A DNA stretch of 64,000 nucleotides, from contig DXXM01000004.1 of assembly GCA_019416285.1 (NCBI GenBank), positions 38,045-102,044 on the forward strand, read 5' to 3'. The position numbers and the translations under genes were made by a program. Origin of the DNA: Bacteroidales bacterium. GTDB lineage: Bacteria; Bacteroidota; Bacteroidia; Bacteroidales; Muribaculaceae. Below the pieces are notes generated by a model, which saw only the letters and a list, made by a program, of their open reading frames with translations, was not told where the DNA came from and ran no database searches. This document shows positions 41,473-48,978 of the stretch, piece after piece. The stretch's first letter is position 1. Every line of letters begins with the position of its first letter.

Positions 41473-42771
41473 TTATTTGGCTGCGGGCTTGGGAGCGGGG
41501 GTAGTTGTGTGGTTGGCAGCGAACTGTGCAATCTGCTCATCGGTATATCCGTAGGACTTGAGGACCTCTTCGGTGTTGCCGCCGAGTTCAGGACACGGTC
41601 CGTAGGTAGGCTGATAGTTCGAGAGGGTGAACGGGCATCCGACAGTGACAAATTCGCCGACCTTGCCACCCTGATTGATCTTCACGAGAGTATTGCCGTC
41701 GTAGAGGCTCTCGTCTGTCATGATTTCCTTTGTCGACAATACGGGACCTACAGGCACTGCTGCCTTCGAGAGAAGTTCGGTCACCTCATATTTGGTCTTG
41801 TTGATGGTGAACGACTCGATACGTTTGTAGATTTCCTGTTTGTGCTTGTCGCGGGCGTCGGCTGTGTTGAAATCGGGATTGGTGAGCCAGTCCTCGAATC
41901 CGAGAGCCTCGCAAGCGAGCTTGAAGCTCTTGGCGTCGCGCTGAAGGATTACATAGACGTAAGCATTGGGGTCGGTCTCCCAGCCTTTGCATTTATATGT
42001 CCAGCCGAGCACGCCGCTGCCCTCCTGATTACCGCTTCGCGGAACGAAGTCGCCGAATTTCTCATTCGGGTACTGCGGGAACTGGGTGAGGTAGCCGATA
42101 CGGTCGAGTGTGAGCTGGTCACGGGTCTTGATACGGCAGAGGTTAAGACATGCGTTGTGCATCGACTGATAGACGTAGCAGCCTTCGCCTGTCTTTTCGC
42201 GCTGGAGAAGTGCGGAGAGCACACCGATAAGCAGGTGCATACCTGAGTTGGAATCGCCGAGGGCTGCGCCTGACTGAGTCGGGACTGCGTTTGAGCCTTC
42301 CCACCAGCCTGTGGTCGAGGCGGCACCGGCAGTAACCTGTGCTACAGGTTCATAGGCCTTTAGGTCTTTATATTTTGATGACAGAGGGAAGCCCTTGATT
42401 GTGCCGTAGACGCACTTGGGGTTGAGTTTGTGGACCTCTTCCCAGCTGAAACCGAGTTTATCCATGGCTCCGGGGTGGAGGTTTTCGATAAATACGTCGC
42501 ATGACTGGATAAGCTTTGTGAGAATTGCCTTTCCGTCGGGAGTCTTGGCATCAAGTGCAAGAGATTTCTTATCGGAGTTCAGCTGAAGGAAATAGTAGCT
42601 CGGACAATCGGGGTCGAACTGAAGTTCCTTACGTGTGGCATCGCCGACACCGGGACGCTCGATTTTGATTACCTCGGCGCCGAGCCAGGCAAGCATCTGA
42701 GTACATGAAGGTCCGGACTGGACTTCGGTGAAGTCAATCACCTTGATTCCTTGAAGTGGTGCTGTATTCAT
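41473..42771 (-). CDS. frc: Formyl-CoA:oxalate CoA-transferase
   Basis: A 432-residue class III CoA-transferase that moves CoA from formyl-CoA to oxalate, making oxalyl-CoA for Oxc and formate. The catalytic Asp173 in LGDSNSGMHL, Gln18 in VQSGP and Tyr140 in KAYEPVAQ are present. The usual glycine-rich loop GGGG near residue 260 is instead EGSG (SGNQEGSGVLGW), and the Trp at about residue 49 is Glu. The C-terminus has a Pro/Ala tail. It starts the leftward cluster, divergent from a CHR transporter pair. Confidence 0.9.
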   Translation of the reverse strand: MNTAPLQGIKVIDFTEVQSGPSCTQMLAWLGAEVIKIERPGVGDATRKELQFDPDCPSYYFLQLNSDKKSLALDAKTPDGKAILTKLIQSCDVFIENLHPGAMDKLGFSWEEVHKLNPKCVYGTIKGFPLSSKYKDLKAYEPVAQVTAGAASTTGWWEGSNAVPTQSGAALGDSNSGMHLLIGVLSALLQREKTGEGCYVYQSMHNACLNLCRIKTRDQLTLDRIGYLTQFPQYPNEKFGDFVPRSGNQEGSGVLGWTYKCKGWETDPNAYVYVILQRDAKSFKLACEALGFEDWLTNPDFNTADARDKHKQEIYKRIESFTINKTKYEVTELLSKAAVPVGPVLSTKEIMTDESLYDGNTLVKINQGGKVGEFVTVGCPFTLSNYQPTYGPCPELGGNTEEVLKSYGYTDEQIAQFAANHTTTPAPKPAAK

Positions 42772-42850
42772 AGTTTTAGTGTTATGAAAATTAGAATTGA
42801 TGATTTATAATTTTATACATATAACAAACCGGGGTTTGAAAAGTTGATTT

Positions 42851-42883
42851 TTTGCTATCGTTAATGCTTTTTTAGTAAATTTG
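42851..42883 (+). promoter_or_regulatory. Promoter of the CHR transporter pair
   Basis: TTTG (42851-42854), a 21-base spacer and TAAATTTG (42876-42883). It gives a leader of about 20 bases. No matching promoter was found for frc on the opposite strand in the 136 bases between the genes. Confidence 0.65.
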
Positions 42884-42907
42884 CGCTCTGAAATCGTCAA
42901 ATCAAAT

Positions 42908-43510
42908 ATGAATAACATCTGTCTGCAACTGTTTCTGTCTTTTTTCAAGATAGGAGCCTTCACATTCGGAGGCGGCTGGGCGATGATCTCCATTATCGAG
43001 AAAGAGATTGTCGACAAGCATCACTGGATTGAGCGTGAGGAGTTTCTCGACCTCCTCGCTGTGGCCCAGTCGCTTCCGGGTATTCTCGCTGTCAATATCT
43101 CGGTCGCCGTGGGCGACAAGCTCAAGGGTATGCGTGGTTCCGTGGCCGCCGCAGCGGGCTGTATCCTGCCGTCGTTTCTGATAATCCTGTGTATAGCAAT
43201 ATTCCTGACCCCCGACCTTATCAAGAACAATCCCACACTGTCGGCTATATTCAAGGGTGTGCGCCCGGCTGTAGTGGCGCTCATCGTGGCGCCGGTCATC
43301 AGCTCAGCCAAGGCTGCCAAGATAGGCTGGAAAACGATAGCGATACCTGTGGGCGTGGCGCTGCTCATATTTTCGAAATGGCCGGTGGTATCAAATCCTA
43401 TATTATATATTGTGGCGGGCGGCTTTTTCGGCTGGCTGTGGTTCTCGCACCATGTCAAGGCGCTCGGCAAGGTTGAAAAAGAAATCAGAAAGGAGGACGA
43501 GAAGCTATGA
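42908..43510 (+). CDS. Chromate transporter-type protein, first half (ChrA)
   Basis: A 200-residue membrane protein of the CHR family, short form, with five to six hydrophobic segments. The motif GAFTFGGGWAMI near the N-terminus and the SLPGILAVNIS segment (PG motif) are family marks. Short CHR proteins work as pairs with a second half. The ATG at 42908 is chosen; the upstream TTG at 42881 overlaps the promoter. It overlaps the second gene by four bases. The natural anion may be chromate, sulfate or another dianion. Confidence 0.85.
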   Translation: MNNICLQLFLSFFKIGAFTFGGGWAMISIIEKEIVDKHHWIEREEFLDLLAVAQSLPGILAVNISVAVGDKLKGMRGSVAAAAGCILPSFLIILCIAIFLTPDLIKNNPTLSAIFKGVRPAVVALIVAPVISSAKAAKIGWKTIAIPVGVALLIFSKWPVVSNPILYIVAGGFFGWLWFSHHVKALGKVEKEIRKEDEKL

Positions 43511-44076
43511 TATATCTTAGACTTATATGGGCATATCTGAAAATAGGTCTTTTCGGTTTCGGCGGCGGCTACGCGATGCTTGCGCTTATCGAGCGTGAGA
43601 TTGTGGGGGCCGGATGGATTACCGAACAGATGTTTACCGACATTGTGGCCATCTCGCAGATGACCCCCGGACCTATCGGCATAAATTCCGCCACGTATAT
43701 AGGATATGTGGCTCCCGGCGAATATTCCGCAGCCTTTGCCTCGCCGCTCTACGGTGTGTTGGGCTCGCTGCTGTGTACCATGGTGGTTGTCCTGCCGTCG
43801 TTTGTGCTTGTGGCTTATACGAGCCATCTCATACGCCGCCACAAGGACAGTGTGGTTGTCAAGGGCATCTTTGCCGGGCTCCGTCCGGTTGTGGTGGGTC
43901 TGATAGCGTCGGCGGCTCTGCTGCTGATGAACTCGGCCAATTTCGGTGAGGAGACTTCGCAGGTAATCTGGAGCATAGTAATATGCTGCGTGGCCTTTCT
44001 GATGGTCTACAAGATGGATATCCACCCGATTCTCGTCATCTGCATGGCCGGTGCAGCGGGATGGATGATTTATTAG
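43507..44076 (+). CDS. Chromate transporter-type protein, second half (ChrA)
   Basis: A 189-residue partner of the preceding CHR protein, with the GLFGFGGGYAML motif and QMTPGPIGINSATYIGY in the expected order. It overlaps the first gene by four bases (ATGA) and follows it in the same frame order as other Bacteroides CHR pairs. It ends 32 bases before folC. The transported anion is not known from sequence. Confidence 0.85.
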   Translation: MIYLRLIWAYLKIGLFGFGGGYAMLALIEREIVGAGWITEQMFTDIVAISQMTPGPIGINSATYIGYVAPGEYSAAFASPLYGVLGSLLCTMVVVLPSFVLVAYTSHLIRRHKDSVVVKGIFAGLRPVVVGLIASAALLLMNSANFGEETSQVIWSIVICCVAFLMVYKMDIHPILVICMAGAAGWMIY

Positions 44077-44108
44077 AGTTGAAAATTGAAAGTTTAAAAT
44101 TTAGAGTG

Positions 44109-45386
44109 ATGAGTTACGAGGAGGCTATTGATTTTCTTTTTACCTCGCTCCCGGTGTTTCAGCGGGAGGGGGCGTCGGCTTATAAGCCGGGTTTGCAGAC
44201 TTCGGTCGCGCTCGATGATATTTTCGGTAATCCGCATCGCGCTTACCGCACGATTCACATAGCCGGAACCAACGGCAAGGGGTCGACAGCACATACCCTC
44301 GCGGCGGTGCTTGCCCGCGCCGGGTATAAGACGGGGCTCTATACCTCGCCCCATATCTTCGATTTCCGCGAGCGTATCCGCGTCAACGGCCGGAAGATTC
44401 CTCAGGAAGCTGTGGTGGATTTCGTCGAAAGATGGAAGCGGACCGGGTCGGAACTTTCGCCGAGTTTCTTCGAACTCACTTCGACTATGGCTTTCGAGCA
44501 TTTTGCCCGCGAGAAGGTGGATGTGGCGGTCATCGAGACCGGCCTGGGCGGACGTCTCGACAGCACGAATATTATCACGCCTGTCCTGTCGGTCATCACG
44601 AATATCTCGCTTGACCATACGTCACTTTTGGGCGACAGTCTGCCGAAAATCGCTTTTGAGAAAGCCGGAATCATTAAACCGGACGTTCCGGTGGTGATAG
44701 GGGAGCGTCAGCCGGAAACTGATGCGGTGTTTGAAGCGAAAGCTGCGGAGGTGTGCGCGCCCTTACGCTATGCCGTGCCTCTCGATTATCGGATGGAGAG
44801 CGACTGCATACACTATTTGTCGACCCCATTCGGCGAAATTCGCGGGGAGCTCACTGGTGAGTGTCAGGTGAAGAACTCGGCCACTATTGTCGCTGCACTT
44901 GAAGAGCTGCGGAAGTGCGGTTTCTTGATTTCCGATACGGCTGTGGCCGAGGGATTTGCGAATGTATGCGGCGACACCGGCCTGATGGGACGCTGGACCA
45001 CCCTCCGGCGCGAACCGCTGACTGTCTGCGACACCGGTCACAATATTGGCGGCTGGGAATATATTGCCCGACAGCTTTCAGAGCGGGAGAAAGGTCGTGT
45101 GCATCTGATTGTAGGTTTCGTCAACGACAAGGATATATCGGCTATTCTCCGGAAGATTGCGTCGGTGAAGGCAGATATGAGTCTATATTTTTCAGCACCC
45201 TCCGTGCCCCGCGGTCTCAAGGCCGACGCTCTGGCCGCGAAGGGAGCCGAGTTCGGACTGACAGGTGCTGTAATCCCCGATGTAAACGAAGCTCTGGGCG
45301 CCGCAACCGCCGCAGCAGGCCCCGACGACCTCATACTCATCGCCGGCAGCAACTTCCTCGTCGCAGATTTAAAAATTGACGATTAA
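44109..45386 (+). CDS. folC: Folylpolyglutamate synthase / dihydrofolate synthase
   Basis: A 425-residue Mur-ligase-like enzyme that adds glutamate to folate and makes dihydrofolate. The P-loop GTNGKGST lies near residue 50, with YTSPHIFDFRERI and ETGLGGRLDSTN following, and DTGHNIGGWEY in the C-terminal part. The ATG at 44109 (MSYEEAIDFL) matches the family start; a longer frame from 43983 lies within the ChrA gene. It is probably cotranscribed with the CHR pair. Confidence 0.93.
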   Translation: MSYEEAIDFLFTSLPVFQREGASAYKPGLQTSVALDDIFGNPHRAYRTIHIAGTNGKGSTAHTLAAVLARAGYKTGLYTSPHIFDFRERIRVNGRKIPQEAVVDFVERWKRTGSELSPSFFELTSTMAFEHFAREKVDVAVIETGLGGRLDSTNIITPVLSVITNISLDHTSLLGDSLPKIAFEKAGIIKPDVPVVIGERQPETDAVFEAKAAEVCAPLRYAVPLDYRMESDCIHYLSTPFGEIRGELTGECQVKNSATIVAALEELRKCGFLISDTAVAEGFANVCGDTGLMGRWTTLRREPLTVCDTGHNIGGWEYIARQLSEREKGRVHLIVGFVNDKDISAILRKIASVKADMSLYFSAPSVPRGLKADALAAKGAEFGLTGAVIPDVNEALGAATAAAGPDDLILIAGSNFLVADLKIDD

Positions 45387-45440
45387 AAATCCCTGTAATT
45401 CTTGCGATTAACCACCCAGCTCGAATTTTAAATTCGGTTT

Positions 45441-45737
45441 TCAGAGGTGGCGGAGTGTTTCGATAGGGTGATAGAATAACATTCTCGGTCCGGAGAAACG
45501 CATCACGGCCTTAACACTTTCCCGCATGGCGGGTGAATAACAGTGGATGGGGCAATGGCGGCACGATTTCTTCGCCTCTCCGAAGGGACAGCGCGACAGC
45601 CGGGCGCAGGCGTAGTCGAGAAGCTCCGCACAGTCGGGACACAGTTCGCGGTTTCCTTCCTTGTGGCGGCAATACAGGCGTATCATCATCCCGATGATGC
45701 GCTTTTCTTTTTCTATGCGTGATTCGCGCTTAGACAT
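45441..45737 (-). CDS. YgbA-like protein (nitrous oxide-stimulated promoter family)
   Basis: A 98-residue protein with several cysteine motifs: LCPDCAELL, RCPFGEAKKSC and HCPIHCY, ending MRFSGPRMLFYHPI, which matches the YgbA family. The cysteines suggest metal or Fe-S binding, and the E. coli relative responds to nitric oxide. Its start overlaps the CYTH gene's stop by eight bases (ATGTCTAA), so the two are coupled. The start 45737 is preferred over 45866. Confidence 0.8.
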   Translation of the reverse strand: MSKRESRIEKEKRIIGMMIRLYCRHKEGNRELCPDCAELLDYACARLSRCPFGEAKKSCRHCPIHCYSPAMRESVKAVMRFSGPRMLFYHPIETLRHL

Positions 45738-46206
45738 CGCCAGTCTCCGGCCGGTTTTGCAGTGAGAGTGTGGAATTGTAGTAGCGCGGGTCGCCTGTGA
45801 CCTCCTTGCCGATAAATGGAGGAATGGGAGGATTGCAGTCGGCCGACGGCATTTCAACTTCGGCAAGTATAAGTCCGGTGTGGCGCCCGTGGAAGAGGTC
45901 GATTTCCCATTCCCAGCCCTCGAAATTCACTATGTAGCGTGTCTTGTCGATGGCAAAGCCTCCGCAGAGCCTTCCGGCCATCTCCTTGGCGTCGGCCGCG
46001 GGTATCTCAAACTCCCACTCGTCGCGCACGGCGCCGTCATTGCGCCCCTTAACGGTGAGATATGCTCTGGAGTCGCGGATGCGCAGGCGCACGACCGAGT
46101 CGGGGTTGGTTGAGATGTAGGCCTGCCTGATGCGGCTGCTCGATGATGCCAGAGGTATGAATGAAGTGTCGTCGACGAGGAATTTGCGTTCTATTTCTTT
46201 TGCCAT
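45730..46206 (-). CDS. CYTH-domain protein (triphosphate tunnel family)
   Basis: A 158-residue CYTH protein. It begins MAKEIERKFLV with the signature ExExK, and shows RIRQAYIS, RLRIRDSRAYLTVKG and KTRYIVNFEGWEWEIDLF, the usual arms of the triphosphate tunnel. Relatives hydrolyse inorganic triphosphate or make cyclic AMP. A cyclase role cannot be judged here. It is coupled with the YgbA-like gene downstream. The promoter is at 46286-46317. Confidence 0.88.
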   Translation of the reverse strand: MAKEIERKFLVDDTSFIPLASSSSRIRQAYISTNPDSVVRLRIRDSRAYLTVKGRNDGAVRDEWEFEIPAADAKEMAGRLCGGFAIDKTRYIVNFEGWEWEIDLFHGRHTGLILAEVEMPSADCNPPIPPFIGKEVTGDPRYYNSTLSLQNRPETGDV

Positions 46207-46285
46207 GCGGATTGTCCGAAAAGTCTGTATCTGTGTTAAAATTGACTCATAATAGTGTGAGTCTGTCCATTTATGAGTAATTTTG

Positions 46286-46317
46286 CAAAGTTATAGAAGA
46301 TTGACACTATTTGCAAG
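46286..46317 (-). promoter_or_regulatory. Promoter of the CYTH gene, back to back with a plus-strand -7 element
   Basis: On the minus strand CTTG (46317-46314), 20 bases and TAACTTTG (46293-46286). Immediately beside it on the plus strand, TAATTTTG (46278-46285) is a -7 element for the 46326 gene, with no clear -33. Confidence 0.55.
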
Positions 46318-46325
46318 GTTTCCAC

Positions 46326-48881
46326 ATGTACAATTTGCGCCCGCATCTGCGCATTATAATATTTTTGCTTCTGCTGCTGACTGCCGGTTCAGCAATTTCG
46401 CGCAACATCACTGTGAAAGGGGTTGTGCGTGACTCCGTGTCAAAAGCTCCCGTACCATTCGCCTCGATACTCCTAAAGGGTACCGACCGCGGTGCGCTTA
46501 CCGACGATAACGGACGCTATTCGCTTGTCACGGCTCTTCCGTTTGACAGCGTGATGGTCTCGGCCATGGGCTATGCCGACAAGACTGTACCTGCCAGAAT
46601 CAAAGATGACAAAGTAACGGTAAACATAGACCTCCATTCCACCGGCGTGATGCTCGGCGAGGTCATAGCAAGGCCGAAAAGAGAGCATTATTCTAAGAAA
46701 AACAATCCTGCCGTCGAGTTCATGGAGCGTATCCGCCATACGCAGGACCTCAATGACCCGCGCCGTAACGAGAACTATAACTATAATAAATACGAGCGCA
46801 TCAATCTCGCCATCAACGACTATCATTTCAACGATTCGGCCAAGAGGGGCATAGACAAGACTTTCGCTTTTCTCAAGGAGTATGTCGACACGTCCGACGT
46901 GTCCGGCAAGCCTATCTTGAATATAGCACTGCGCGAGAAACTGTCGTCGGTCCACTACCGCAAGCATCCGGAATCGGAGAAGGAGTATGTCACCGGCATA
47001 CGCACTTCGGGATTCGACGAGATGCTTGACAAGCAGAGCATGCAGATTTTCTATGAGGATGTGCTCCGCGAAGTTGATGTCTACAACAATGATATAACCC
47101 TCCTTCAGACTCGTTTCGTGTCACCGCTTTCGAGAATCGCCCCGGAGTTCTACAAGTTTTATCTGACCGACACGGTCTATGTCGACACCACGCGCTGCGT
47201 CGAGCTGACTTTCGTGCCGCGCAATGCGAGCACGATGGGTTTCACCGGTCGCTTCTATGTGCCCGTCGGTGACTCGACCATGTTCATTAAGCGCATCACC
47301 CTGCGTGTGCCCCACGATATAAATCTGAATTTCATCGAAGGCCTGTCAATCACCCAGGATTATGTGAAGGCTCCCGACGGGTCGCGCCTGAAGATGGTGG
47401 ACGACATGACTCTTGAAGCACGCCTCATGCCGGGCACTCCCGGTATCTACGGACGCCGCCACACGGTCTACGATGGCCACAACTTCGATCCGGCTCCCGA
47501 CCCGGAAATTTTCAGCAAGGGAGGTGACCAGATTAAGGCTGTGGGTGCAGAATACCGCGGTCAGAAGTTCTGGGACGAGAACCGCAAGGCGGAGATAGGC
47601 AAGGGCGCCAATTCGATGGAACAGATGATGGCCCGGCTGCGCTCGGTTCCCATTTTCTACTGGGGCGAGAAGGTGGTGAAGGTGTTCGTCTCCGGCTATG
47701 CTCCGACAGGTGATCCGTCATATTTCGACATAGGCCCGATGACCTCGCTGATGTCATACAATTCGATAGAGGGACTGCGCATGCGACTCGGCGGTATGAC
47801 TACGGCCTATCTCTCGCGCCGCTGGTTCGGGCGCGGATATGTGGCACGCGGGTTCAAGGACCATAAGTGGAAATATATGGGCGAGGTGGAGTATTCTTTC
47901 CGCGACAAGGACTATCATTCGCGTGAATTCCCGATGCACTCCATACGCGTCACGCAGTTATATGACCTTGACCGTATGGGCCAGATATCACTGATGCACA
48001 ATGTCGACAACATGTTCCTCTCCTTCCGCCGTATGCCTGACCTCCAGGAGACCTATCACCGCGTCAGCAAACTCGAGTATATCCTTGAGACCGACCGCCA
48101 TTTCTCCCTTGAGGCCCGCTTGCAGCAGGAGCGCCAATATGCCACCCGCTATATGACATTCGTCAACGGCTACGGCGAAAATTTCCGTCACTACACACTG
48201 AACTCGTTGCGCCTCGTCCTCCGCTATGCTCCCGGCGAGAAATTCTATCAGATGAAAACCGGACGTCTGCCCATCAACCTTGACGCGCCGGTGTTCTCCA
48301 TCTCCCACACATTTGCCCCGAAAGGGCTTTTCGGCAACCCCTTCGCGCTCAATGTGACAGAAGTCGGATTCAGCAAACGTTTCTGGTTCTCGGCCTTCGG
48401 ATACATGGATCTGAGTCTTAAAGGCGGACATGTGTGGTCGCGCTCGCCCTATCCCAACCTGCTGAGTCCTGGCGCCAACCTCTCGTATATGCTACAGCCC
48501 GACCTCTTCTCCTGTCTGAATCCCATGGAGTTCATCAACGACTCCTACGCGCAGTGGGACATCACATACTGGGCAAACGGCGCTATACTTAACTACATTC
48601 CACTGCTGAAAAAGCTGAAACTGCGTGAGGCAGTGACATTCAAGGGCGTGTGGGGCCATTTGAGCGACCGCAACAAACCCTCGCTCAATCCGCAGCTCTA
48701 TCAGTTCCCGGAGATAATCCACACACAGGAAATGACCGACACGCCCTACATGGAAGTCGGCGTCGGCCTTGACAACATCTTCCGCATCCTGCGCCTTGAC
48801 TATACCTGGCGCCTGACCTACCGCGACAACCCCAACGCCTGTCTGAGCGGCCTCCGCTTCACCTTCCACTTCTCATTCTGA
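46326..48881 (+). CDS. DUF5686 outer-membrane protein with CarboxypepD_reg-like domain
   Basis: An 851-residue exported protein. A signal peptide covers about 1-25 and a CarboxypepD_reg-like beta-sandwich about 30-105 (VKGVVRDSVSKAPVPFASILLKG). The rest matches the DUF5686 family, with a beta-barrel-like C-terminal half (SYMLQPDLF, TFHFSF end). DUF5686 proteins are outer-membrane proteins of unknown role in Bacteroidetes. The ATG at 46326 is taken; the frame can begin five codons earlier at a TTG. It converges on the beta-helix protein gene. Confidence 0.85.
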   Translation: MYNLRPHLRIIIFLLLLLTAGSAISRNITVKGVVRDSVSKAPVPFASILLKGTDRGALTDDNGRYSLVTALPFDSVMVSAMGYADKTVPARIKDDKVTVNIDLHSTGVMLGEVIARPKREHYSKKNNPAVEFMERIRHTQDLNDPRRNENYNYNKYERINLAINDYHFNDSAKRGIDKTFAFLKEYVDTSDVSGKPILNIALREKLSSVHYRKHPESEKEYVTGIRTSGFDEMLDKQSMQIFYEDVLREVDVYNNDITLLQTRFVSPLSRIAPEFYKFYLTDTVYVDTTRCVELTFVPRNASTMGFTGRFYVPVGDSTMFIKRITLRVPHDINLNFIEGLSITQDYVKAPDGSRLKMVDDMTLEARLMPGTPGIYGRRHTVYDGHNFDPAPDPEIFSKGGDQIKAVGAEYRGQKFWDENRKAEIGKGANSMEQMMARLRSVPIFYWGEKVVKVFVSGYAPTGDPSYFDIGPMTSLMSYNSIEGLRMRLGGMTTAYLSRRWFGRGYVARGFKDHKWKYMGEVEYSFRDKDYHSREFPMHSIRVTQLYDLDRMGQISLMHNVDNMFLSFRRMPDLQETYHRVSKLEYILETDRHFSLEARLQQERQYATRYMTFVNGYGENFRHYTLNSLRLVLRYAPGEKFYQMKTGRLPINLDAPVFSISHTFAPKGLFGNPFALNVTEVGFSKRFWFSAFGYMDLSLKGGHVWSRSPYPNLLSPGANLSYMLQPDLFSCLNPMEFINDSYAQWDITYWANGAILNYIPLLKKLKLREAVTFKGVWGHLSDRNKPSLNPQLYQFPEIIHTQEMTDTPYMEVGVGLDNIFRILRLDYTWRLTYRDNPNACLSGLRFTFHFSF

Positions 48882-48896
48882 GATAATTGGGTATTG

Positions 48897-48959
48897 TAAA
48901 AAGGCACAGTTCCTATGTCTGTTTTTTTCATTGCAAACATGTGAACTGTGCCTTTTTAC
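48897..48959 (+). terminator. Bidirectional terminator between convergent genes
   Basis: TAAAAAGGCACAGTTC (48897-48912) pairs with GAACTGTGCCTTTTTA (48943-48958), a perfect 16-base stem with a 30-base loop. It has T-tracts on both sides and serves the genes at 46326 and 48979. Confidence 0.9.
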
Positions 48960-48978
48960 ATTTTGCGGTTTACTGATT

